Origin: JAGOCV01 sp049445855
GTDB taxonomy: Bacteria > Pseudomonadota > Gammaproteobacteria > Burkholderiales > Burkholderiaceae_C
Reading direction: 5' to 3'
DNA length: 16,184 bases
NCBI RefSeq assembly: GCF_049445855.1
Contig: NZ_JBMSDV010000010.1
Location: 1 to 16,184, forward strand
Positions 1 through 4,808 of the stretch are shown here, piece after piece. Within the stretch, counting starts at the first letter, position 1; the number at the start of each line of letters is the position of its first letter. The notes under the pieces are model-generated. The model had not been told where the DNA came from and did not search any database. It saw only the letters and a program-made list of their open reading frames with translations. Both the position numbers and the translations under genes were made by a program.

Positions 1-1408
1 TATGGGACGACCTGCAGGGTGGATGTTGAAGCTGACGGGGCGAGGGGCGATGCGCTCGCCAGGTGCACCGTCGCTTCGGCGTGAGATGGAGCGGCGGTTC
101 TGGAAGCAGATCGCAACCGGGTGCACAAGCGAGAGGGCTGCCGAAGCGGTGGGCGTATCGTCAGCTGTCGGCTCGCGCTGGTTCCGGCATCGTGGCGGCA
201 TGCCATTGTTCATGTACAAACCTGTTTCCGGAAGATATTTATCATTTGCGGAGCGCGAAGAGATTGGACTTCTGCGAGCCCAGGACGTTGGTGTGCGGGA
301 GATCGCCCGCCGCATTGGGAGAAGCCCTTCTACAGTCTCACGAGAGCTGAAACGCAATGCTGCAACTCGCGGAGGCAAGCTCGAATATCGGCCGTCTGTT
401 GCGCAGTGGAAGTCAGAGCTGGTTGCCAGAAGGCCGAAGCCGGCGAAGCTAGTGACGAACCAGCAACTGCACCACTACGTCCAAGACCGCTTGGAAGGCA
501 AGATTCATGATGCTGCTGGCCGTGAGGTTGCCGGCCCTCGACAGGCACCGTTCCAGGGTCGCAACAAACCTCATCGAGGCGACCGAAAATGGGTCAATGG
601 CTGGTCGCCCGAACAGATTGCCAACCGGCTGCACGTCGACTTCCCGGATGACAACTCCATGCGTATCTCTCATGAAGCCATCTACCAAGCGCTCTATATC
701 CAGGGTCGTGGCGCTCTCAAGCGCGAGTTGGTGCACTGCCTGCGTACCGGGCGAGCGTTGCGCGTACCTCGAGGCAGGGCACAAGCCAAGTCATGGGCAC
801 ACGTGAGCGAGGATGTGATGATCTCCAGTCGCTCCGCAGAGGCGGATGATCGCGCCGTTCCAGGACATTGGGAGGGTGATCTGATCATTGGCTTGAACCG
901 CTCCGCGATCGGCACGCTGGTCGAGCGATCAAGCCGGTTCACAATGCTCGTGCACCTCCCTCGAGAGAGCGGCTATGGACTAGTGCCGCGAACGAAAAAT
1001 GGCCCCGCGCTGGGAGGCTATGGAGCCGTGACCATGGCCAATGCGCTTAAGAAGACCGTGACGACCCTACCGGCCCATCTGAAGCAATCGTTGACTTGGG
1101 ACCGAGGCAAAGAGCTATCGGACCATGCCCGGTTCACGATTGAGTCGGGAGTGAAAGTCTTCTTCGCTGATCCCCGTAGCCCATGGCAGCGCGGCACGAA
1201 CGAAAACACGAATGGCCTCCTGCGGCAGTACTTCGCCAAAGGCACCGACCTGTCCCGATGGAGCGACCAGGAGATCCATGCCGTTGCCAATGCGCTGAAC
1301 ACCAGGCCCCGAAAAACACTAGGCTGGAGGACGCCAGCCGAAGCTTTGAATGAGTACCTAAAATCCAGTCAACAACCCAGTGTTGCGACGACCGGTTGAA
1401 TCCGCCCA
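1..1408 (+). mobile_element. IS30-family insertion sequence, left end outside window
   Basis: This stretch is one IS30-family element, made up almost entirely of its transposase gene. Its left terminal repeat lies before the window. The right end must fall at about 1400-1409, because from about 1410 the DNA continues in frame as an IS3-family transposase. The bases around 1380-1408 (GTGTTGCGACGACC followed by GGTTGAATCCGCC) are the likely right inverted repeat. The exact boundary is uncertain by a few bases because the left end is not visible for comparison. The element has inserted into the older IS3 copy. Confidence 0.85.
2..1399 (+). CDS. IS30-family transposase
   Basis: A DDE transposase of 465 residues that would cut and join the ends of its own element. 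A first helix-turn-helix-like stretch lies near residues 28-60. A second one (REIARRIGRSPSTVSREL, about residues 99-116) is the typical IS30 DNA-binding helix-turn-helix. The catalytic core shows GHWEGDLIIG (first Asp), LTWDRGKEL (second Asp) and PWQRGTNENTNGLLRQYF (Glu), in the usual order and spacing. The length suits the longer IS30 subgroup with an N-terminal extension. The start is taken as the ATG at position 2; because this is the window edge, an earlier start cannot be excluded. The reading frame is uninterrupted, so the enzyme may be active. Confidence 0.93.
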   Translation: MGRPAGWMLKLTGRGAMRSPGAPSLRREMERRFWKQIATGCTSERAAEAVGVSSAVGSRWFRHRGGMPLFMYKPVSGRYLSFAEREEIGLLRAQDVGVREIARRIGRSPSTVSRELKRNAATRGGKLEYRPSVAQWKSELVARRPKPAKLVTNQQLHHYVQDRLEGKIHDAAGREVAGPRQAPFQGRNKPHRGDRKWVNGWSPEQIANRLHVDFPDDNSMRISHEAIYQALYIQGRGALKRELVHCLRTGRALRVPRGRAQAKSWAHVSEDVMISSRSAEADDRAVPGHWEGDLIIGLNRSAIGTLVERSSRFTMLVHLPRESGYGLVPRTKNGPALGGYGAVTMANALKKTVTTLPAHLKQSLTWDRGKELSDHARFTIESGVKVFFADPRSPWQRGTNENTNGLLRQYFAKGTDLSRWSDQEIHAVANALNTRPRKTLGWRTPAEALNEYLKSSQQPSVATTG

Positions 1409-1694
1409 ATTCGCCAGCTACGACTGGCAGGACTTCCTGAAGGAGCATGCCTTGGTGCCCAGCATGAGCCGGCGGGGCAACTGCCATGACAACGCCGTGG
1501 CCGAGAGCTTCTTCCAGCTCTTGAAGCGCGAAAGGATCCGGAGAAAGATCTACACGACCCGCGAAGACGCTCGCCGGGACGTGTTCGACTACATCGAGAT
1601 GTTCTATAACCCCAAACGCCGCCACGGCAACAACAACCGGCTCTCGCCGGTGGAGTTCGAGCGGCGGTACTTCAACACGCTCGCGAGTGTCTAG
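1409..1694 (+). pseudogene. IS3-family transposase orfB, C-terminal fragment
   Basis: The frame encodes about the last 95 residues of an IS3-family orfB integrase-like transposase. The stretch SMSRRGNCHDNAVAESFF carries the final catalytic Glu of the DDE triad, followed by the family's typical C-terminus (FYNPKRRHGNNNRLSPVEFE). The two catalytic Asp residues are missing, so the fragment cannot be active. The open frame can be read back to a GTG at 1380, but those first residues belong to the IS30 end and not to the original protein. The true IS3 sequence resumes near QFASYDWQDFL, which in intact relatives follows the second catalytic Asp region. The stop codon overlaps the start of the terminal repeat. 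Confidence 0.88.
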
Positions 1695-1712
1695 AGAAGT
1701 GGGGGCGATTCA
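1688..1712. repeat. Right terminal inverted repeat of the IS3 remnant
   Basis: A 25-bp sequence running from TGTCTAGAGAAG to GGGCGATTCA, immediately after and overlapping the transposase stop. It matches the general form of IS3-family ends (TGTC inside, GGGGCGATTCA outside). The response-regulator reading frame on the minus strand resumes directly outside it at 1713, which sets the boundary. The left repeat is not in the window. Confidence 0.7.
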
Positions 1713-1888
1713 ACATCGAGCAGGAGCACGTCGATCTGGCCCGAGCTGGCCAACTCCACCGCTTCTTCTCCGTTCTCGACCGCGGCAACAACGCGAACTT
1801 GTGCGGACTTTCCGAGCGCCCCCGTTAGAAGGATGCGGACGAACTCGTCGTCGTCGGCGATCCCAACGCGTATGCACTTCGGCGACAT
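1713..1888 (-). pseudogene. Response regulator receiver domain, truncated by IS3
   Basis: About 59 residues of a two-component response-regulator receiver domain read from an ATG at 1888. The acidic pocket is visible as IRVGIADDDEFVR (Asp12-Asp14), and the phosphoacceptor lies in DVLLLDV (Asp58). The coding sequence stops one residue after that Asp, where the IS3 terminal repeat begins. The conserved Thr/Ser and Lys and any output domain are therefore gone, and the last few codons of the open frame belong to the IS. The IRVGIADDDEFVR opening resembles NarL/LuxR-type or PatA-type regulators, but the output domain is unknown. Its upstream DNA was later separated from it by the IS5 element at 1911-3078. 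Confidence 0.82.
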
Positions 1889-1906
1889 AGCCGCAATGTA
1901 TGTGAG

Positions 1907-1910
1907 TTAG
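1907..1910. repeat. IS5 target-site duplication, left copy (TTAG)
   Basis: TTAG lies directly before the left terminal repeat of the IS5 element, and an identical TTAG follows the right repeat at 3079-3082. A 4-bp duplication of the YTAR type is what the IS5 group makes. Confidence 0.85.
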
Positions 1911-3078
1911 GGCTACGCTGAAAAAGTCCACCAATCCGCCCTCTCGCGCGTTGATGGAAGTATGAAGCAAATGACCCTCGCCGTGGCCTCCGATGCTGGT
2001 TTCGAGCCATACCGCCGGCGCACCCGGCGCGACGAGTTCCTGCAGATGATGGATCGGATCATCCCCTGGGCCGAGCTGTGCGCGGTGGTGCAACCGCACT
2101 ACGCCAAGGGCCTGGGCGGGCGCCCTCCGATCGGGCTTGAGCGCATGTTGCGCATGCTGTTCGTGCAGCACTGGTTCAACCTGGCTGACGAGGCCTGCGA
2201 GGACGCGCTGTACGACATGCCCAGCCTGTGCCACTTCGTGGGCATCGACCTCGGCCGCGAGCGGGCGCCCGATGGCACCACGCTGTTGAAGTTCCGCCGG
2301 CTGCTGGAGGACAAGGATCTGGGCAAGCATCTGTTCGCCAAGGTGGGCGAGGTGCTGCAGGCCCGCGGGATGAAGGTGGGCACCGGCACCATCGTGGACG
2401 CCACCATCATCGCTGCGCCAAGCTCCACCAAGAACGCCGATGGGCAGCGCGACCCGGAGATGCACCAGACCAAGAAGGGCAACCAGTGGCACTTCGGCAT
2501 GAAGCTGCACATCGGCGTGGACAGCCACTGGGGCGTGGCTCACAGCGCGGTGGTCACGGCCGCCAACGTGCACGACAAGCACCCGCTGCCCGATCTGCTG
2601 CACGGCGATGAGCTCAAGGTCTATGGCGACAGCGCCTACGCGAGACAGGAGGAGCTGATCGCCAGCAAGGCGCCGGCGGCCAAGGACTGCACCAACCAGC
2701 GGGTGCGCAAGGTCAATGGCGTGGCCGATGAGATCGAGCGCGCCCGCAACCGCAAGAAGTCCAAGGTGCGCGCCCGCGTCGAGCACGTCTTCGCGGTGAT
2801 CAAGCGGCAGTGGGGCTTCAGCAAGGTGCGCTATCGCGGCCTGCACAAGAACGCCACGCGGGCGTTCACGATGCTCGCGCTGGCCAACATCTACATGAGC
2901 CGAGGGCTGTTGCTGGCCAAAGTCCGCCCGTAGGGGCGATAAGGGGGCCGCGAGGCCTTCGAACCCCCCTTGAAGGGGCATGAAAAGAGCCCGAAACGGG
3001 GCCGAAAGCGCGGACTCCCACAATGCGAGATAAGGAAAGTGAGCGACCGGGGAAAACAGGGGCTATTTCAGCGTAGCC
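1911..3078 (+). mobile_element. Complete IS5-family insertion sequence
   Basis: A 1168-bp element bounded by inverted repeats. The left end reads GGCTACGCTGAAAAAGTCC (1911-1929). The right end reads inward on the other strand as GGCTACGCTGAAATAGCCCC (3059-3078). The two ends agree at 16 of the first 19 positions. TTAG duplications flank both ends and one intact transposase gene lies between. Length, repeats and duplication size all fit the IS5 group. With the element removed, the response-regulator start region (1889-1910) would join directly to the DNA at 3083, so this insertion split the intergenic region between that regulator and the hairpin-rich unit. Confidence 0.95.
1962..2933 (+). CDS. 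IS5-family transposase
   Basis: An intact 323-residue DDE transposase for the surrounding IS5 element. The N-terminal DUF772-type region (about residues 40-115) contains GGRPPIGLERMLRMLFVQHW and the FRRLLEDKDLG stretch. The catalytic region shows TIVDATII (first Asp), VYGDSAYA (second Asp) and RARVEHVFAVIKRQWGF (Glu). These match the IS5 pattern, including the Y-x2-R-x3-E-x6-K-like signature around the Glu. A GGAAG sequence lies 4 bases before the ATG. The frame is complete, and with intact ends the element looks capable of moving. G/C-rich codon use is similar to the rest of the window. Confidence 0.95.
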   Translation: MKQMTLAVASDAGFEPYRRRTRRDEFLQMMDRIIPWAELCAVVQPHYAKGLGGRPPIGLERMLRMLFVQHWFNLADEACEDALYDMPSLCHFVGIDLGRERAPDGTTLLKFRRLLEDKDLGKHLFAKVGEVLQARGMKVGTGTIVDATIIAAPSSTKNADGQRDPEMHQTKKGNQWHFGMKLHIGVDSHWGVAHSAVVTAANVHDKHPLPDLLHGDELKVYGDSAYARQEELIASKAPAAKDCTNQRVRKVNGVADEIERARNRKKSKVRARVEHVFAVIKRQWGFSKVRYRGLHKNATRAFTMLALANIYMSRGLLLAKVRP

Positions 3079-3082
3079 TTAG
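3079..3082. repeat. IS5 target-site duplication, right copy (TTAG)
   Basis: Identical to the TTAG at 1907-1910 and directly outside the right terminal repeat. Confidence 0.85.
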
Positions 3083-3098
3083 CGCGAGCCGTCTGTGC

Positions 3099-3112
3099 AC
3101 ACATCGATGTGT
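3099..3112. promoter_or_regulatory. 14-bp perfect palindrome ACACATCGATGTGT
   Basis: A perfect palindrome near the start of the hairpin-rich region. It lies between the (now displaced) response-regulator start and the 55-codon ORF. With no unpaired loop it is a poor RNA hairpin, so a dimeric repressor or activator site is at least as likely. It would be the natural place for control of either divergent unit before the IS5 insertion. Confidence 0.35.
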
Positions 3113-3171
3113 CCGCATAACGTTGAAGCTCCTTTACACGTAGGAGCCGAAACGACACCGAGCGACCTAGG

Positions 3172-3182
3172 GAGACTCGTTT
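3172..3182 (+). repeat. Direct repeat GAGACTCGTTT, copy 1
   Basis: An 11-bp sequence repeated exactly at 3254-3264, 82 bp later. Each copy runs straight into a hairpin (TTAACAC/GTGTTAA here, TGACG/CGTCA at copy 2), so the repeat appears to mark equivalent positions in two structural units of the RNA. Confidence 0.6.
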
Positions 3183-3253
3183 AACACCGGCGTGTTAAGC
3201 GGGGTCTCCGCCGTTGTCCACTGAGAGCATTCGAGTTTGCGCGTGCTATCCTT

Positions 3254-3264
3254 GAGACTCGTTT
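3254..3264 (+). repeat. Direct repeat GAGACTCGTTT, copy 2
   Basis: Exact second copy of the 11-mer at 3172-3182, again placed at the 5' side of a hairpin. Confidence 0.6.
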
Positions 3265-3397
3265 GACGCTTGCGTCATCCGCAGTCCTCGTGACTGCATT
3301 GAACAACACGCAACCTTTGTAGGCCGTCCACCCTCGTGTGGCGGCCGACCTGGCGAAGCAGCGCTGTCCACATCCAAGCTCCCTCGGGAGCTTCGTA

Positions 3398-3406
3398 GGA
3401 CTCTCC
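3398..3406 (+). promoter_or_regulatory. Candidate anti-Shine-Dalgarno element
   Basis: GGACTCTCC is the exact reverse complement of GGAGAGTCC at 3523-3531, which contains the ribosome-binding site and the bases up to the start codon of the 55-codon ORF. Pairing of the two would hide the start signal and close a domain containing the four hairpins between 3421 and 3511. This is the layout of a translational switch. The complementarity is seen directly; the switching is inference. Confidence 0.45.
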
Positions 3407-3521
3407 AACGCGCCGCGCTGCCAGCCTTGGCTGCTGGGGCCTTCCTTGCGGGCCGGAACACATCGTCCTGTGTGCGCTTTCCAAAGAGAGCGCAGACAGG
3501 GCGATGTGCCCGGTTTCAGAT

Positions 3522-3528
3522 AGGAGAG
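3522..3528 (+). promoter_or_regulatory. Strong ribosome-binding site AGGAGAG
   Basis: AGGAG ends 6 bases before the ATG at 3533. It is one of the best Shine-Dalgarno sequences in the window and it fixes the start of the short ORF. It can be sequestered by 3398-3406. Confidence 0.65.
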
Positions 3529-3532
3529 TCCC

Positions 3533-3700
3533 ATGCATGCTATCAATTGCCCCAAGGGCCCTGCCCTTCTGGCGAAAGCGGGCGTCTCGTTGTCCGACGC
3601 GCAGTGGTTCTACCGGAACCAGCGTGGCGGTGCGACGATGAGCGACACGGCCCGCCTGGATTCGATCCGCCGCAAGGTGTCCTCGTTCCTGGCGCAGTGA
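3533..3700 (+). CDS. Small protein of 55 residues, unknown function
   Basis: A short ORF from an ATG at 3533 to TGA at 3698-3700. It begins MHAINCPKGPALLAKAGVSL, continues with SDAQWFYRNQRGG and ends in a charged, probably helical segment (DTARLDSIRRKVSSFLAQ). It has one Cys (residue 6), no signal peptide and no membrane segment. The C-terminal half looks like a basic amphipathic helix. I do not recognise a family. Support for it being real: an excellent Shine-Dalgarno sequence at ideal spacing, an elaborate structured leader, and a terminator-like hairpin 66 bases after the stop. An internal ATG (codon 36) could give a 20-residue product. It could instead be a shortened remnant or a regulatory leader peptide. 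Confidence 0.5.
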   Translation: MHAINCPKGPALLAKAGVSLSDAQWFYRNQRGGATMSDTARLDSIRRKVSSFLAQ

Positions 3701-3751
3701 TCCTCAACCCGCGTGCGTGGTCTTCCATTTCTGGACGTGCTGCGGATCAAC

Positions 3752-3985
3752 CTACTCAACGAGAAAAGGGGCAGCACCTGTCGGCGCTGCCCCTCTTCCA
3801 CTTTCTGGCTCCCGCTTTTCAGCGTTCGTCTTCCGGCCTGTCGTCCGGGCCAACGTGTGCGGCACCAGCACGTGCGTCTGGATCGTGTGCGCATAGGTAC
3901 CGCCGCCGCATTTCTGAAACGTGCCGTTTTCCCAGCCGTCCGACTGTTGGGTGGCGGGCACGCCGCGCTCAAAGGACGCGCATGT
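3752..3985 (-). pseudogene. Possible broken small gene, unrecognised
   Basis: On the minus strand AAGGAG precedes an ATG at 3983 whose frame ends after four codons. A neighbouring frame then stays open for about 70 codons and reads like protein (FERGVPATQQSDGWENGTFQ, then KCGGGTYAHTIQTHVLVPHT). A one- or two-base change near 3972 would join the ribosome-binding site and ATG to this frame. The frame runs through the terminator-like hairpin to a TAG at 3752, which argues against its C-terminus being genuine. No family is recognised. It follows directly after the remnant at 4017-4292 and may have been in the same operon. Confidence 0.25.
3767..3794. terminator. Terminator-like hairpin, possibly bidirectional
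   Basis: A 9-bp perfect stem, AGGGGCAGC (3767-3775) with GCTGCCCCT (3786-3794), around a 10-base loop. On the plus strand it is followed by CTTCC and further pyrimidines, and would end the hairpin-array/55-codon unit. On the minus strand it is followed by TTTTCTC, a better U-tract, and would end the minus-strand remnants at 3800-4292. Confidence 0.65.
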
Positions 3986-4016
3986 TCACTCCTTCGGGGC
4001 AGTTCGCCCCCGTTGA

Positions 4017-4292
4017 TTATGTTGGTCCGCAGCCGTCGCCGTAGGCGCCCTGCGGGAGCACCCAGTCGTCGATGAAGACGGGATGGTTCCACTCGCGGCT
4101 ATTCGCGATCGCGACCCACTTCGGATCGAACTCGTACGGGGTGCCGGCGTTGGCCAATTCCTCGACGGTTTTACTGCGATGTATCGTGATCGTGAACCGG
4201 CGCTCGTAGTTCGCGATCTGCCCGAATTGCGCGGGCGCGATCGCACGGACCGATGCCCACTGGTTCTTGCCTCCGAAGATGCAAGCGATCCT
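4017..4292 (-). pseudogene. C-terminal remnant of an unrecognised protein
   Basis: The minus strand is open from 4292 to a TAA at 4017-4019 (91 codons). It contains plausible protein sequence (NQWASVRAIAPAQFGQIANY, ERRFTITIHRSKTVEELANA, PYEFDPKWVAIANSREWNHP, VFIDDWVLPQGAYGDGCGPT). There is no ATG, GTG or TTG in this frame, and an in-frame TAG lies just upstream at 4293-4295, so the N-terminus is missing. The residue make-up (many aromatic and charged residues in balanced positions) is unlike a shadow frame, which in this DNA would be Arg/Ala/Pro-rich. I cannot name the family. The break at about 4293-4300 lies close to the end of the oxygenase module and may mark a recombination junction. Confidence 0.45.
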
Positions 4293-4307
4293 CTATGTAG
4301 CTTGTAC

Positions 4308-4326
4308 GCCAAGAATACAACTTGGC
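4308..4326 (-). terminator. Hairpin just after the oxygenase operon
   Basis: GCCAAG and CTTGGC form a 6-bp stem around a 7-base AT-rich loop, beginning 11 bases past the beta-subunit stop on the minus strand. No U-tract follows, so it is at best a weak or factor-assisted terminator. Confidence 0.35.
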
Positions 4327-4337
4327 CTGACTGGCGC

Positions 4338-4808
4338 TCAGACGGGCAAGTGCGTGAACGCGTCCAGCATGCGCGTGTGGGCGCGAGCGCAGTGCCGGAC
4401 GTAACGCCACGAGCCGTCCCCGAAGCGCCGCAGGTCGTCGTGATACGTCCCGACCATGTACAGGCTGCTCTCACCGGTCGGCAGCGTACGGTAGAGCGCG
4501 AAGGGCGTTTCGCTTCGCGCTGCATCGCCGCTCACCTCGACCATTGGGAGGGAGAGCACGTGGAGGCGTTTGGCCGGGTCGCGTACGTGGCGGGGGACCT
4601 CACTCACCGTCTTGCGCAGAAGTTCCAACGGCTGCGACCACCAAGGTGTCCAGCGTTGCAGTTCAGGGCTATAAGAGGTGATCTCATAAGCGCCATCGGC
4701 ATCGAAGAGCGCGATCCAGTCCGCAAGCTTTTCGTCATCGAGGAGCCACGCGGTCTGCAGGACGATACGCTGCACGGCCGCAATGTCGTGGTCGAGAGCC
4801 CCCGTCAT
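4338..4808 (-). CDS. Ring-hydroxylating oxygenase, beta (small) subunit
   Basis: A 156-residue protein of the ring_hydroxyl_B family (NTF2-like cone fold), the structural subunit of alpha3-beta3 Rieske oxygenases. Its order of features fits the family: an N-terminal helix with LLDDEKLADWIALFDADGAY, then EITSY, a middle segment around SEVPRHVRDPAKRLHVLS, and the paired strands near TGESSLYMVGTYHDDLRR and DGSWRYVRHCARAHTRML. Length is normal (150-190). The open frame extends 101 codons further upstream, but the start is placed at 4808: there the ATG overlaps the alpha-subunit stop (ATGA), giving translational coupling, and homologous sequence begins just after it. Beta subunits carry no metal; they help shape the active site and hold the trimer. 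It is the last gene of the catabolic operon. Confidence 0.9.
   Translation of the reverse strand: MTGALDHDIAAVQRIVLQTAWLLDDEKLADWIALFDADGAYEITSYSPELQRWTPWWSQPLELLRKTVSEVPRHVRDPAKRLHVLSLPMVEVSGDAARSETPFALYRTLPTGESSLYMVGTYHDDLRRFGDGSWRYVRHCARAHTRMLDAFTHLPV

Larger units (their letters stand above)
1409..1712 (+). mobile_element. IS3-family element remnant (right part only)
   Basis: Only the last ~300 bp of an IS3-family element remain: the end of the orfB transposase and the right terminal repeat at 1688-1712. The left side was separated by the IS30 insertion and is either before the window or lost. The terminal repeat ends in the TGA/TCA form usual for this family when read inward from the element's end. 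The remnant has itself inserted into a response-regulator gene on the opposite strand. Confidence 0.8.
3083..3532 (+). ncRNA. Hairpin-array leader or structured RNA, unrecognised
   Basis: About 450 bp with no credible protein-coding frame but a near-continuous chain of inverted repeats. Stems read by eye are: 3099-3112 (ACACAT/ATGTGT), 3128-3147 (GCTCCT/AGGAGC), a nested pair 3171-3209 (GGAGAC/GTCTCC enclosing TTAACAC/GTGTTAA), 3264-3277 (TGACG/CGTCA), 3281-3297 (GCAGTC/GACTGC), 3322-3346 (GGCCG and CCAC with GTGG and CGGCC), 3376-3393 (AAGCTCCC/GGGAGCTT), 3421-3437 (CCAGC/GCTGG), 3458-3473 (ACACA/TGTGT), 3474-3493 (GCGCT/AGCGC) and 3499-3511 (GGGC/GCCC). The following ORF has a strong ribosome-binding site that can pair with 3398-3406. 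The strand is inferred from that ORF. No known riboswitch, retron or intron core was recognised. Transcription itself is not shown by the sequence. Confidence 0.5.

Noticed and set aside
1710..3023. 437-codon antisense open frame across the IS5 element
   Set aside because: It is the reverse of the IS5 transposase and crosses both IS boundaries and the receiver-domain fragment. No family is recognisable.
3083..3533. CRISPR array or integron attC array
   Set aside because: The stems differ from each other in sequence and spacing and only one 11-mer repeats, so there is no repeat-spacer pattern. No paired attC core sites or integrase gene were found.
3083..3533. Retron or group II intron
   Set aside because: No reverse transcriptase follows. 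I found no domain V-like hairpin or GTGYG start that would support an intron.
3181..3555. Minus-strand open frames of 70-124 codons over the hairpin region
   Set aside because: Low-complexity Arg/Ser-rich translations with no ribosome-binding site. The inverted repeats explain the open frames.
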